A stretch of 64,000 bases of DNA from Microbispora oryzae. GTDB lineage: Bacteria; Actinomycetota; Actinomycetes; Streptosporangiales; Streptosporangiaceae. The notes under the pieces are model-generated. The model worked only from the letters and a program-made list of their open reading frames with translations. It made no database searches and was not told the DNA's origin. The stretch covers positions 62,001 to 126,000 of the forward strand of contig NZ_JAFCNB010000006.1 in assembly GCF_017896165.1 (NCBI RefSeq). Reading direction: 5' to 3'. Both the position numbers and the translations under genes were made by a program. This document shows, in pieces, positions 46,688 through 55,848 of the stretch (position 1 is its first letter; every line of letters begins with the position of its first letter).

Positions 46688-47490
46688 GCCATCCGCCCGT
46701 CGACGCGCCTGGCCGCCCGGGCGGCGGCGTAGCCGAACGCGTTGGTGGCGAGATGGACGAACGCGGGCGCGAGAAGGCCCGCCCGGCTCCGCAGCCCGTG
46801 GAACACGACACCGGCGGCCGTGGTGGCCACCACCGTTCCCGCCACCAGACGCGCCGTCCCAGCGGTGTTCCCAGCGGTGTTCCCAGCAGTGTTCCCAGCG
46901 GTGTTCCCAGCGGTGTTCCTGATGCGGGCCATGTCGAGCGCCGGCAGCACGTGCCACAGCCCGAACAGCCCCGCCGACGCCGCCACCGGTATGACCGAGG
47001 TCACCGGCCCCGCTGACGTCGCTGACGTCCTCGCCGCCGCCCGGTCTCCGGCGCGTGAGCCGGGCACGGCGCGGCCGAGCAGTGCGGGTAGCACCCCGCG
47101 GAAGCCGACCTCCTCCAGCAGCACGGTGCCGATCGGCACCTGCACCAGGACCTCCTCCAGCAGGCGGCGCCGCGACAGCGCCAGTGCCCGTTCGTCGAGG
47201 AAGAGCGGACGGGTGCGCGGCAGCGTGACGCCGGCGGCGTAGACCGCGGCCACCCCGGCCGCCAGGGCGCCCCCGGCGGCGGCCCCGCGACCGGCCTCGC
47301 GGAACCCGAGCTCCGCCCAGGTCAGGCCCTCACGACGGGCGAGCGTGACGAGAGCGGCGGTGGCCGCCACGGACGTCACGGGGGCCAACCGGCGGGCGAC
47401 CCGGTTGTTGAGGACGTTCGCCGCCGCGAGCACGCCGAGACTCGCCGCCAGCCGCCACCTCGCGCCTTCTCGCCCGGTCACGGCGCCCAT
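46648..47490 (-). CDS. CPBP family intramembrane metalloprotease
   Basis: 280 residues, polytopic (about six helices). Catalytic motifs: E126-E127-x3-R131 (LLEEVGFRGVLP), H180 in FGLWHVLPA and H246-x3-N250 in FVHLATNAFG. Family members cleave signal peptides or prenylated proteins, or process bacteriocins. Between H180 and the next helix the tetrapeptide NTAG is repeated five times (about 192-211), encoded by a 12-bp repeat. Translation ends 40 nt inside the convergent regulator gene. Substrate unknown. Confidence 0.85.
   Translation of the reverse strand: MGAVTGREGARWRLAASLGVLAAANVLNNRVARRLAPVTSVAATAALVTLARREGLTWAELGFREAGRGAAAGGALAAGVAAVYAAGVTLPRTRPLFLDERALALSRRRLLEEVLVQVPIGTVLLEEVGFRGVLPALLGRAVPGSRAGDRAAARTSATSAGPVTSVIPVAASAGLFGLWHVLPALDMARIRNTAGNTAGNTAGNTAGNTAGTARLVAGTVVATTAAGVVFHGLRSRAGLLAPAFVHLATNAFGYAAARAARRVDGRMAQPPSRGSARSCR
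46858..46917 (-). repeat. 12-bp tandem repeat in the CPBP gene
   Basis: Five nearly perfect 12-bp units (CCCAGCGGTGTT on the plus strand; one G-to-A change in the third) encoding NTAG. Confidence 0.9.
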
Positions 47491-47577
47491 GCTGCCATGC
47501 CGTCGAGCCGCCGCGCCTCCCGCGCCTCCCGTGCCGCCCGGCCGTGCCGCCCGGCCGTGCCGCCTGCGCGGGGCCGG

Positions 47578-48378
47578 TCAGCAAGCGGACACGCCGCCGG
47601 TGAATCCCTGGGTGAAAGAGCTCTGCCGCCGCTCCGGACTGCCGTGCGCGTCGGGAGACCACCAGGCGTCGGTGGGGTCGCCCGCGGCCTCCAGGTTGGC
47701 CAGGAGCTCACCGTCGTCGCCCTCGTCCTCCTTGAGCACCCCGGCCTGGATCAGTCCGCCCAGCGTGGCCCCCGCGTAACAGTCGGCCTGGAGCTCGCGG
47801 TCGACGTTGAACGTGAACCGCGTGCCGAGTAGCGCCTGGACCGCGTGGCCCAGCTCGTGGGGGATGACGACGTAGACCGATCCGTCTCCGGTCTGGTCGT
47901 ACAGCTCCTGGAGCCAGACGGAGTCGAAGGCGATGAAGTGGCCGTCCGGGCAGTAGAAGGCGTTGTTCGGCACCGACGGCTCCGCGCCGCAGCTCGGCCC
48001 GTCGTAGCCGTTGTACGCGACGAACCTGGTGATCGGCTGATATGTCCGGCCGTCCTGCTGGAACCGCCCCTCCCAGAACCACTCGGTGAGGCAGCGGGCC
48101 AGCCGTACGTCGCTGAGGAAGGTCTGCCCGTCCTCGCCTTCGCAGGGCGAGGCGGGCGCGGTCACGGCGGGCGTCTCGCCGGCGGGCGTCTCAATGGCCG
48201 GGAACCCGGTGAAGGGAATGGCGTCCGGTGTCCGGACGACCGGGGCGTCACCGGCGGGGAACCTGCCGAGCGGAGTCTCTCCGGTCGGGGTGCCGGGATT
48301 CCCGGGGATCAGCGCGCACGAGGTGAGGAACGTTCCCGCCAGGAGAAGGGCGGGAAACTTTCGGGGGATCACTCCCAC
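47578..48378 (-). CDS. Zinc metallopeptidase lipoprotein (neutral zinc metallopeptidase, YpfJ type)
   Basis: 266 residues. Lipoprotein signal MGVIPRKFPALLLAGTFLTSC with lipobox LTSC. A Thr/Pro linker with TPxGETP motifs (about 29-78) comes before the peptidase domain (about 80-240): zinc site HELGH in VVIPHELGHAVQALLG, later RELQADCYAG, with paired Cys. Such proteins are surface or periplasmic proteases. Start GTG 48378 or GTG 48372 two codons later. Next gene on the same strand lies 76 bp upstream. Confidence 0.85.
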   Translation of the reverse strand: MGVIPRKFPALLLAGTFLTSCALIPGNPGTPTGETPLGRFPAGDAPVVRTPDAIPFTGFPAIETPAGETPAVTAPASPCEGEDGQTFLSDVRLARCLTEWFWEGRFQQDGRTYQPITRFVAYNGYDGPSCGAEPSVPNNAFYCPDGHFIAFDSVWLQELYDQTGDGSVYVVIPHELGHAVQALLGTRFTFNVDRELQADCYAGATLGGLIQAGVLKEDEGDDGELLANLEAAGDPTDAWWSPDAHGSPERRQSSFTQGFTGGVSAC

Positions 48379-48454
48379 ATAAGTACCCGATTAACGACGC
48401 ATGTCTCTATCCGGTTGAACCTCGTGACATCGGGACGAACGCGTTAGACATCCA

Positions 48455-49915
48455 TCAGACGTCCCATAGGTGGACGGGCTGGTTGGAATGCATGTGGTCC
48501 AGGTACCGCAGGGTCATCGTGCGCAGGGCCTCGTACCCGCCCCCGAGCGACCGGACCGTGTCCACCTGCCAGGCGGCCCCCGTGCGGCCCGTCATGCAGC
48601 GCCCCTCGATGACGCCGAGCAGCCGGTCGCGTTCGGCCGGGTCGACCCCGCACAGGTCGAGCCCCTCGTACGCCAGGGGCAGCAGCCGCCGCAGGATCAG
48701 CTCGCTCGCGGGCACCTCGCCGAGCCCCGGCCAGTACAGGTGGGCGTCCAGGCCGAATCTGGCGGCGTTGCGGAGGTTGTCCTCCGCGGCGGCGAACGAC
48801 ATCCGGGTCCAGACCGGCCGTTCCGCGGCCGGGAGCACCCGCATGAGCCCGTAGTAGAACGCGGCGTTGGCCACGATGTCGGCCACCGTCGGCCCGGCGG
48901 GGAGCACGCGGTTCTCCACTCTGAGGTGGGGCACCCCGTCCACCACGTCGTAGACCGGCCGGTTCCACCGGTAAACGGTGCCGTTGTGCAGGGTCAGCTC
49001 ATGCAGCAGCGGAGTCCCGCCCGCGTCGAGCACCGCCCGGGGATCCTCCTCCTCGCACAGCGGCAGCAGGGCGGGGAAGTATCGGACGTTCTCCTCGAAC
49101 AGGTCGAAGACCGAGGTGATCCACCGCTCCCCGAACCAGACGCGTGGCCGGACGCCCTGCGCCTTCAGCTCCTCCGGACGGGTGTCCGTGGCCTGCTCGA
49201 ACAGGCTGATCCTGGTCTCCTGCCACAACTGCCTGCCGAACAGGTACGGCGAGTTGGCGGCCACCGCGACCTGCGGGCCCGCGAGGGCCTGGGCGGCGTT
49301 CCAGTGGGCGGCGAACTCCTGGGGGCCGACCTGCAGGTGCACCTGCACACTCGTGCAGGCGGCCTCGGGGGTGATGCTGTCCGCGAACGTGTCGAGCCGG
49401 TCGGTCCCCTCGATCACCAGATGGAGGTCCTCCCCGCGGGCGGCGAAGATCTGCTCGTTGAGCAGGCGGTAGCGCGGGTTGGCCGACAGCGTCCCCTCGG
49501 AGACGTCCGACTCGCGCAGCGTGGGCAGGATGCCGACGAGCACGAGGTGCCCGCCCACGCGCGCCGCCCGCTCCTGCGCCCGGTTCAGGCGGCGCCGTAC
49601 GGACTCCTCCAGCAGCCGGGTGCCGTCGCCCGACAGGGGCTGCGGCGGGATGTTGATCTCGACGTTGAACTGCCCCAGCTCGGTCGCCCAGTCGGGCTCC
49701 GCGATGGCGGCGAGCACCTCGGCGTTCTTCATGGCCGGTTCGCCCCGGTCGTCGACCAGGTTCAGCTCGATCTCCAGGCCCATCTGGGGCCGTTCGACCT
49801 CGAAGCGCGACTCGCGCAGCATCCTGGCCAGCACGTCGAGGGACCGGCGGACCTTGTCCCGGTACCGGCGGCGATCCTCGCGGCTGAAGGTGACGGCGGG
49901 GACGTCACGACCCAT
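48455..49915 (-). CDS. GCS2-type glutamate-cysteine ligase family protein
   Basis: 486 residues. It carries ERPQMGLEIELNLVDDRGEPAMKN (about 41-63), FNVEINIPPQPLSGDG, and EAACTSVQVHLQVGPQEFAAHWNAAQ. This is the long form of the GCS2 family, unlike the 390-residue YbdK type at 11398. Actinobacteria use EgtA-like ligases for ergothioneine and lack glutathione; this protein is longer than EgtA, so ergothioneine is possible but not claimed. ATG 49915 lies 27 bp from the regulator gene. Confidence 0.75.
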   Translation of the reverse strand: MGRDVPAVTFSREDRRRYRDKVRRSLDVLARMLRESRFEVERPQMGLEIELNLVDDRGEPAMKNAEVLAAIAEPDWATELGQFNVEINIPPQPLSGDGTRLLEESVRRRLNRAQERAARVGGHLVLVGILPTLRESDVSEGTLSANPRYRLLNEQIFAARGEDLHLVIEGTDRLDTFADSITPEAACTSVQVHLQVGPQEFAAHWNAAQALAGPQVAVAANSPYLFGRQLWQETRISLFEQATDTRPEELKAQGVRPRVWFGERWITSVFDLFEENVRYFPALLPLCEEEDPRAVLDAGGTPLLHELTLHNGTVYRWNRPVYDVVDGVPHLRVENRVLPAGPTVADIVANAAFYYGLMRVLPAAERPVWTRMSFAAAEDNLRNAARFGLDAHLYWPGLGEVPASELILRRLLPLAYEGLDLCGVDPAERDRLLGVIEGRCMTGRTGAAWQVDTVRSLGGGYEALRTMTLRYLDHMHSNQPVHLWDV

Positions 49916-49942
49916 GTAGGAAGAGTCGCACGCCGGGACGGG

Positions 49943-50581
49943 TCACACCAGACGTCGCGCGGTCGCCCACCGGGACAGCTCGTGCCGGTTGGAGAGCTGG
50001 AGCTTGCGCAGGACGCTGGACACGTGCGTCTCGACCGTCTTCACCGAGATGAACAGCTCCTTGGCGATCTCCTTGTACGCGTACCCGCGGGCGATGAGCC
50101 GGAGCACCTCGCGCTCCCGCTGGGTGAGCGAGTCGAGCTCCGGGTCGATGGGCGGGGCCTCGGTCGAGGCGAAGGCGTCGAGGACGAACCCGGCGAGCCG
50201 CGGCGAGAAGACCGCGTCGCCCTCCGACACCCGGACGATCGCGTCGGTCAGCTCGGTCCCGCTGATCGTCTTGGTGACGTAGCCGCGGGCGCCGCCTCTG
50301 ATGACACCGATGACGTCCTCGGCGGCATCCGAGACCGACAGCGCGAGGAACCGCACCTGGGAGCCGGACCCGAGCACCCGCTTCAGCACCTCCTGGCCGC
50401 CGCCTCCGGGCATGTGCACGTCCAGCAGCACCACGTCGGGCGCCAGCTCGGCGATCGCCGCCACCGCCGAATCGACGTCCTCGGCCTCCCCGACGACCTG
50501 GATGGACGGGCCGAGCTCGGCCCGGACCCCCGATCGGAACAGCCGGTGGTCGTCGACGATGAGCACACGTACGGTCTTCAT
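49943..50581 (-). CDS. Response regulator of the PspC kinase, NarL/LuxR type
   Basis: 212 residues. Receiver D10/D11 and phospho-acceptor D54 (VVLLDVHMPGGGG), S in LALSVSDA, K in GYVTKTISGTE. LuxR domain LTQREREVLRLIARGYAYKEIAKELFISVKTVETHVSSVLRKL. Ends HELSRWATARRLV. Starts 28 nt downstream of the PspC kinase stop, so it is its partner. Confidence 0.92.
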   Translation of the reverse strand: MKTVRVLIVDDHRLFRSGVRAELGPSIQVVGEAEDVDSAVAAIAELAPDVVLLDVHMPGGGGQEVLKRVLGSGSQVRFLALSVSDAAEDVIGVIRGGARGYVTKTISGTELTDAIVRVSEGDAVFSPRLAGFVLDAFASTEAPPIDPELDSLTQREREVLRLIARGYAYKEIAKELFISVKTVETHVSSVLRKLQLSNRHELSRWATARRLV

Positions 50582-50609
50582 GACTCCCTCACCACCCGGA
50601 CCGCGGCGG

Positions 50610-51812
50610 TCACGGGTTCCTCTTCATGGTCAGCATGACCTCGGTTCCGTCACCGGGCTCGGTCCTGACCCGGGCGGATCCCCCGTTGCGCTCCATCCTG
50701 CCGATGATGGACTGACGGATGCCCATCCGGTCCTCCGGAACGTCGTCGAGCACGAAGCCCTTCCCCCGGTCGCGTACGAAGATCGTGACCTCGTCGGTCT
50801 CGACCTCGGCGTACACGGACACGACGGGGGCGCCACTGTACTTCGCCGCGTTGACCATCGCCTGCCTGGCCGCGTGGAGCAGGGGCCCGAGACGCTCGTC
50901 GAGCGCGCAGTCGCCCACGCAGACCACCTCGATCGGCACGCCGTGGGCGTCCTCCTCCTCGGCCGCGACCCGGCGGACGGCGGCGGCCAGTGAGACGTCG
51001 GCGTCCTGCTTCGGCTGGTAAAGCCAGTTGCGCAGCTCTCGTTCCTGCGACCGGGCCAGCCGGGTGACCTCTCTGGAGTCGTGCGCGTTGCGCTGGATCA
51101 GCGTCAGCGTGTGCAGCACCGAGTCGTGGACGTGGGCGGCCACCTCGGCCCGCTCCTCCTGCCGGATGCGCTCGGTGCGCTCCCGCTGCAGCTCCTTCAC
51201 CAGGGAGGCCAGCCACGGCGCGACGATCATCAATATGCCGCCGACGACGACCGCCGTGAAGACCAGTCCGGTTCTGGCCTTGGCCAGCTCGCCGCTCGCG
51301 GCGAGGAACCCGATCGCGCCGACGGCCACGAGCAGCGCGCCGAGACCGGTGCGGACCCAGGTCGTGCTCACCTGCCTGACCGCGCCGGACATCCAGCGCT
51401 TGCGCCTGCCGGGGTCGGCCTGCTGCCACAGGATCAGCGCGCCGATGCCGCCGATGGCGATGGGCCAGGCGCCGAAGCCGCCGCTCGCCGCGCCGGTCAT
51501 CCAGCCGAAGGCCGCCAGCGCGAGCCACAGCACGCCGTACGCGGCGAGCTGTCCCCAGTCGCGGCTCGGCTCGCGCCCGTTCACCTGCTCTCTGGGAGTG
51601 AACATCCACAGCGCGGCGTAGGCCACGAAGCCCAGCCCGTCGACCACCGTGAGCAGGACGAAGGCCAGCCTCAGCACGACCGGGTCGAGCCGGAGCTGGG
51701 CGGCGGCGCCCTGCGCGACCCCGGCGACGACGCGACCCGAGACGGGTCTCACCATCCGTGGGTACGCCTCGGGGGCGTTGGGCATCTCAGTCATCTCGTG
51801 CAGCATCGTCAC
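50610..51812 (-). CDS. Sensor histidine kinase with N-terminal PspC domain
   Basis: 400 residues. PspC domain about 20-75 (MVRPVSGRVVAGVAQGAAAQLRLD). Further helices about 88-108, 115-130, 158-172 and 182-202, then an HisKA_3-like box with H229 (AEVAAHVHDSVLHTLTLIQ) and an ATPase domain (ARQAMVNAAKYSGAPVVSVYAE, RDRGKGFVLDDVPEDRMGI). It senses membrane stress. Start GTG 51812, or ATG two codons on. Divergent from the PspC/toastrack gene; together a stress module. Confidence 0.9.
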   Translation of the reverse strand: MTMLHEMTEMPNAPEAYPRMVRPVSGRVVAGVAQGAAAQLRLDPVVLRLAFVLLTVVDGLGFVAYAALWMFTPREQVNGREPSRDWGQLAAYGVLWLALAAFGWMTGAASGGFGAWPIAIGGIGALILWQQADPGRRKRWMSGAVRQVSTTWVRTGLGALLVAVGAIGFLAASGELAKARTGLVFTAVVVGGILMIVAPWLASLVKELQRERTERIRQEERAEVAAHVHDSVLHTLTLIQRNAHDSREVTRLARSQERELRNWLYQPKQDADVSLAAAVRRVAAEEEDAHGVPIEVVCVGDCALDERLGPLLHAARQAMVNAAKYSGAPVVSVYAEVETDEVTIFVRDRGKGFVLDDVPEDRMGIRQSIIGRMERNGGSARVRTEPGDGTEVMLTMKRNP

Positions 51813-52004
51813 ACGTCCCGGGTGCGCGCCGCATCAGGGCCGACCCCTGACTTCTCCTCCGGGACGGCGGCCGGGAGATCGGCGCCCACCGGCGCGATCG
51901 GCCGCGGCGCCGGATGATCCCCGGCCCGCGGCACCAGGGGCTCGGGGACGAGTCAGGGGTCTCCCCGATGGCAGGTGACCGGCGGTGACGGCCAGGATGG
52001 GGGC

Positions 52005-53537
52005 ATGACCGAGGCACCACCCGCTCCCGATCCCGCCCCCGCCCAGGCACGCGTGATCAGCCGCAGCAACGACGGCCGCATCGCCACCGGCGTCTGCGCC
52101 GGCCTGGGCAGGTTCACCGGCATGGACCCGGTGCTGTTCCGGGTGGGGTTCGCGGTGCTGGTCCTCGCCTCGGGCGCCGGTTTCATGCTTTACGTCGCCG
52201 CCTTCCTGCTCATGCGGCAGCCCGACGGCCGTCCCGGCTTCATCGAGCAGTGGACCAGGCGCAGGTTCGACGCCGAGACCGTGCTCGCGCTGATGGCCGC
52301 CGTCTTCGCCTTCAGCCTGATCACCAACGTCCTGGGCGGCATCAACAAGGGCACGATCGTGATCGGCACGCTGCTGGCCGTCGTGCTGCTGGCCGCCCAC
52401 GCCCGCGGCGTCGACCTGCTCACCATGGCGCGGTCGATGCCGGGCCGGGCCGCCGGGACGCGGGAGACGCCCGCCCCCCGGCCTGACCCGGCGTTCGCTC
52501 CTGAGACGGCCACCGCGACCGCCGAGTTCGCCCAGCCGCCGTACGCCGCGGAGGCGCCGTACCGCCCGGAGGCCCCGTATCCTCCGGCGGCTCCGTATCC
52601 TCCGGCGGCTCCACCGGCGGGAGAGGCTCCCACTGCGCCGCCGCGGGCCCCCGGGAGCCCCGGCGCAGGCTCCAGCGCCGCCCCCGGTGCCGGAGCCGGT
52701 GCCACGCACGGCGCCGGAGCCGCGCCGAGCGGCTACCGGCGCCTGTCCGACCTCGCCCGGGAGGCCCGCGCCGGCGTCGCGGGCTACGGCTCGGGCGAAC
52801 CGTTCGCCCCCCACGGCCCCTACACGATGCGGGAGCCGTATCCGCCCAGGGAGCCGTACCCGCCGCAGGAGACCTACCGGCCGGCTCCGCCGCCCCGCCC
52901 GGTCAAGGTCAAGGCCAAGCGGCCCAGGTCGTTCGTCGGCGGCCTGACCTTCTGCCTCGCTCTGATCGTTGGAGGGATCATGGTTGCTCTGCAGCGGACC
53001 GGTGCGACGACGGCCGGCCTATCGGTGATCGGCGGAGCGGTCCTCGTCACGCTCGGAGTCGGGCTGCTGGTCGCCACCTGGTTCGGCCGGAGCGCGGCGC
53101 TCATCACGGCCGGCACGCTGGTGTCACTCGTCCTGATCGCGGGGTCGACGGTGGACGGAATCCCAAAGAAGATCGGCAGCTTCGTGTGGCATCCGATCAG
53201 CGCGTCCCAGACGACGCCGATGGAATACACGCTGGGCATGGGCGAGGGCCGGCTCGACCTGAGCGACGTCGCTCTCACGCCCGGCACCCAGGTGACGTTC
53301 AACGCCTCGGTGTCGGTGGGGCAGCTCACCGTGATCGTCCCGCCCACCGCGCGGGTCGTGGTGCACGGATACACGCGGCTGGGCGAGGTGAAGATCGACC
53401 ACAAGGTGGAGGACGGAACCGACGTGCGGTTCAACAGGGTGCTCGACCCGGAGGTGCCGGGCACCGGCGACGCGCCCACGATCGAGCTCAACGTCAAGGC
53501 GGGCATCGGAGACGTGGAGGTGCGCCGTGGCGCCTGA
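52005..53537 (+). CDS. PspC domain protein with LiaF-like toastrack C-terminus
   Basis: 510 residues. PspC domain about 20-72 (RSNDGRIATGVCAGLGRFTG), helices about 85-135, a long Pro/Ala/Tyr linker (about 150-310) with EAPYPPAAPYPP-like repeats, then five helices (about 315-395) and a beta toastrack domain (about 410-510: GEGRLDLSDVALTPGT, GQLTVIVPPTARVVVHG, GIGDVEVRRG). This combines phage-shock PspC with LiaF-like domains that tune stress kinases. ATG 52005 chosen; a frame from 51975 adds a Gly-rich stretch with no ribosome site. Likely regulated by the divergent kinase. Confidence 0.87.
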   Translation: MTEAPPAPDPAPAQARVISRSNDGRIATGVCAGLGRFTGMDPVLFRVGFAVLVLASGAGFMLYVAAFLLMRQPDGRPGFIEQWTRRRFDAETVLALMAAVFAFSLITNVLGGINKGTIVIGTLLAVVLLAAHARGVDLLTMARSMPGRAAGTRETPAPRPDPAFAPETATATAEFAQPPYAAEAPYRPEAPYPPAAPYPPAAPPAGEAPTAPPRAPGSPGAGSSAAPGAGAGATHGAGAAPSGYRRLSDLAREARAGVAGYGSGEPFAPHGPYTMREPYPPREPYPPQETYRPAPPPRPVKVKAKRPRSFVGGLTFCLALIVGGIMVALQRTGATTAGLSVIGGAVLVTLGVGLLVATWFGRSAALITAGTLVSLVLIAGSTVDGIPKKIGSFVWHPISASQTTPMEYTLGMGEGRLDLSDVALTPGTQVTFNASVSVGQLTVIVPPTARVVVHGYTRLGEVKIDHKVEDGTDVRFNRVLDPEVPGTGDAPTIELNVKAGIGDVEVRRGA

Positions 53538-53742
53538 CCCGGAGCCCGAGGTGCCCGCGCGTCCGCGCCGCAGGCACCGGACCGACTGGATGGCCCTGCT
53601 GAGCGGCCTGCTGTTCGTCGGCATCGGTGTGCGTTACCTGGCCGGCCCGGCGCCGGATCCCGTGATCATGGCGCCGGTGCTCGTCGGCGGCCTCGGCTTC
53701 GCGGCGTTCGTCGCCATCCTCGCCAAGGCCATCCGGCGCTGA
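53527..53742 (+). CDS. Small two-helix membrane protein
   Basis: 71 residues: Arg/Pro-rich start, helices about 21-39 (WMALLSGLLFVGIGVRYLAG) and 46-67 (VIMAPVLVGGLGFAAFVAILA). GTG 53527 lies inside the toastrack gene (11-nt overlap), so the two are co-translated. Function unknown; partner of the PspC/toastrack protein by context. Confidence 0.7.
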   Translation: MAPDPEPEVPARPRRRHRTDWMALLSGLLFVGIGVRYLAGPAPDPVIMAPVLVGGLGFAAFVAILAKAIRR

Positions 53743-53810
53743 GGCCCCACCGGGACCGGCCCCCCGCCTCCGGGCGTCCGCCGGTCCCCCCCCGCCTCCG
53801 CCGCGGGGCC
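53743..53810. terminator. Nested inverted repeats between convergent genes
   Basis: GGGACCGG (53752-53759) and CCGGTCCC (53781-53788) pair over 8 bp, inside GGCCCC and GGGGCC arms. The gap lies between the small membrane gene (53742) and the sulfotransferase stop (53814). Confidence 0.45.
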
Positions 53811-53813
53811 GGA

Positions 53814-54854
53814 TCAGCGGACGAGCAGCTCGCGGACCCGCTGCTGCGGCAGCCCGGCCAGGCTCCGCTGGCCCTCCGTCAGCAGCGCGGCGATCGGCCC
53901 CGGCTCGCGCAGCCGGGTGAGCCGGTCGCGGTTGTACTTGCGCAGCCGCGCCGAACGGCGCTTGCCCGTCGCCACCTTGAACGCCGCCACCTGCTGGCGC
54001 GACGCCCGGGGAGCGCCGGTCAGCTCGTAGCCGTGCGCGGTCAGCCGTTCTCCCAGCACCTCCTCGCAGAGCGCGATCTCCCAGGGCTCCAGCCGGCTCG
54101 CCCACTTCCCCGAGTGGGCGGTGGTGACCTCGGTGTGGGTGTTGATGTGCCAGACCTTGTGCTTGGGCACCGCCACCTCCGCCATGTGGCGCGGCTCGCA
54201 CATCGCGGGGTCGTAGTCTTCCCCGATGAACGCGCAGAGCTTCTTTAGCTCGGTCTCCGGGTCCGTGGTCAGGTCTTCGTAGCGCAGCTCGTAGAAGCTG
54301 TCCGAGGGCAGCTTGCGCGCGTGCCGGCGGCCGAAGTCGATCGCCTCCGCCCAGTTGGCCATGGCGTGCACGCTGTCGGGCTTGTACCAGGGCATCTGCT
54401 TGAGTGAGGCGACGCAGTCGCGGCCGTCCCTGATCAGGTGGACGAACTGGGCGTCCGGGAACATGCGGACGAGCATCTCGACGTGCCGGTAGTAGCTGGG
54501 CCGCTTGTCCCCCCAGCGGGGCTTGCCGAAGCGCTCGGCGTAGCACTTGAACACCATTCCGATGACGGAGCCGAAGCTGCCCGGCCCGTGCATGGCCGCC
54601 TGGACGAAGTCCGCCGCGTCGATGCCGAGCTCGCGGAACTTCGTGTTGCGCCCCTCGGCGATCCAGGCCGCCAGCTTGCGGCGGTTGTCGGCCAGCCGCA
54701 TGTCGCCGTACGCGCGCCGGGAGAAGTACGCGGGGACCAGGAAGCGCGTCTCCGGCGGCACCGCGAGGCGCGGGTGCGAGTGCAGCATGAGCTGGAGCAT
54801 GGTGGTGCCCGAGCGCGGGCAGCCGATGACGAAGACGGGCCGGTCCGACTGCAT
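53814..54854 (-). CDS. PAPS-dependent sulfotransferase family protein
   Basis: 346 residues. 5'-phosphosulfate loop GCPRSGTTMLQ (about 11-21) and 3'-phosphate motif VHLIRDGRDCVASLKQMPW (about 139-157) are intact. Family members transfer sulfate from PAPS to carbohydrates, lipids or peptides. The Arg/Lys-rich C-terminal third may bind an anionic acceptor. It lies beside the CDP-alcohol, Stealth and TagF genes, so a sulfated surface polymer or glycolipid is possible. Start ATG 54854, GGGGG upstream. A palindrome ATGAATTCAT lies at 54873-54882. Confidence 0.85.
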   Translation of the reverse strand: MQSDRPVFVIGCPRSGTTMLQLMLHSHPRLAVPPETRFLVPAYFSRRAYGDMRLADNRRKLAAWIAEGRNTKFRELGIDAADFVQAAMHGPGSFGSVIGMVFKCYAERFGKPRWGDKRPSYYRHVEMLVRMFPDAQFVHLIRDGRDCVASLKQMPWYKPDSVHAMANWAEAIDFGRRHARKLPSDSFYELRYEDLTTDPETELKKLCAFIGEDYDPAMCEPRHMAEVAVPKHKVWHINTHTEVTTAHSGKWASRLEPWEIALCEEVLGERLTAHGYELTGAPRASRQQVAAFKVATGKRRSARLRKYNRDRLTRLREPGPIAALLTEGQRSLAGLPQQRVRELLVR

Positions 54855-54872
54855 GAGATCAATCCCCCTGTG

Positions 54873-54882
54873 ATGAATTCAT
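54873..54882. promoter_or_regulatory. Short palindrome upstream of the sulfotransferase
   Basis: ATGAATTCAT, a perfect 10-bp palindrome 19 nt before the start; possible operator only. Confidence 0.25.
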
Positions 54883-54966
54883 GACGTGGCGGACGGCCTC
54901 CCTCCCCCGAGACGGCCGGGCGCCTATGGCGCGGCTTCGACGGCGAGATCCGCCGGGAACCGCGGT

Positions 54967-55836
54967 TCAGACGAGGATGCGCTCCCCCTCGGGTGCGCTC
55001 GCCGGGATCTGGCGGGCGGCCAGCCAGACGCGATAGACGAGGCTCATCTCGAAGGCCAGCAACAGGGCGCCCGTCCCCGCCGCCACCGGCACCACCGCCC
55101 ACATCCCGAGGAGCGGGGCCACCACGAACACCGCGGCGTGGAACTCGATCCCGCTGATCACGTGCGTACGCACCCGGCGGCGCACGAGGAAGACCCGGAA
55201 CCGGTCGTACCAGGGAAACCGCGCGTGGAACTCCTTCTGCAGGTCGACGAGGGTGCGGCCGTCCTCCGCCGCGACCTCGCCCACCTCGGTCCGGGGCCGG
55301 GTGCGCAGCACGTCCTCCACGAACGCGCAGTCACCGCCCATCCGGCTCAACGCGAGGTCCCTGGTGGCCTCCTTGACCCGCTTGAGCTGGGGGCCGTTGA
55401 TGTACCTGAACAGGTCGAGCACGATCACGCCCATGGCGGCGAAGATGTAGTCGGTGTCACCCGAGCGGGTGTACTCGCCGAACCCCAGCCCGAAGGCGCA
55501 GGCCACCACTCTGATCCGGTCGCCCACGTAGTCGAGCCAGAGCCCGAACGGCGTGCCCGTGCCCTTCAGACGGGCGATCTTGCCGTCCATGCAGTCGACC
55601 GTGAAGCTGAGGTAGAACAGCACGGCCCCCAGCGCGAGCGCGCCCTCCGCGAACGCCACCGCCGAGCCCGCCCCGACCGCCATGGACAGCCGGGTCAGCC
55701 CGTTCGGGGTGATCGAGGTGTGGTTCGCCACGACAAGCGCGAGCCGGCAGGCCAGCGGGTCGACCAGGAAAACGGTCCACCACGAGTCCCTCGACTTGCG
55801 CGCCGCCAGGATGTCGTCCAGCGTGAAGCCCCCCAT
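54967..55836 (-). CDS. CDP-alcohol phosphatidyltransferase
   Basis: Membrane enzyme transferring a phospho-group from a CDP-alcohol to an alcohol acceptor. 289 residues with several helices. The full signature D84-G-x2-A-R89-x8-G98-x3-D102-x3-D106 is present in MDGKIARLKG and PFGLWLDYVGDR. N-terminal MGGFTLDDILAARKSRDSWW precedes it. The alcohol acceptor (inositol, glycerol, sugar) cannot be told. ATG 55836 chosen for the family-like start; the frame extends upstream without a stop but becomes Arg-rich. It is divergent from the Stealth gene across 244 bp. Confidence 0.87.
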   Translation of the reverse strand: MGGFTLDDILAARKSRDSWWTVFLVDPLACRLALVVANHTSITPNGLTRLSMAVGAGSAVAFAEGALALGAVLFYLSFTVDCMDGKIARLKGTGTPFGLWLDYVGDRIRVVACAFGLGFGEYTRSGDTDYIFAAMGVIVLDLFRYINGPQLKRVKEATRDLALSRMGGDCAFVEDVLRTRPRTEVGEVAAEDGRTLVDLQKEFHARFPWYDRFRVFLVRRRVRTHVISGIEFHAAVFVVAPLLGMWAVVPVAAGTGALLLAFEMSLVYRVWLAARQIPASAPEGERILV

Positions 55837-55848
55837 GAAGGCAAGAAT

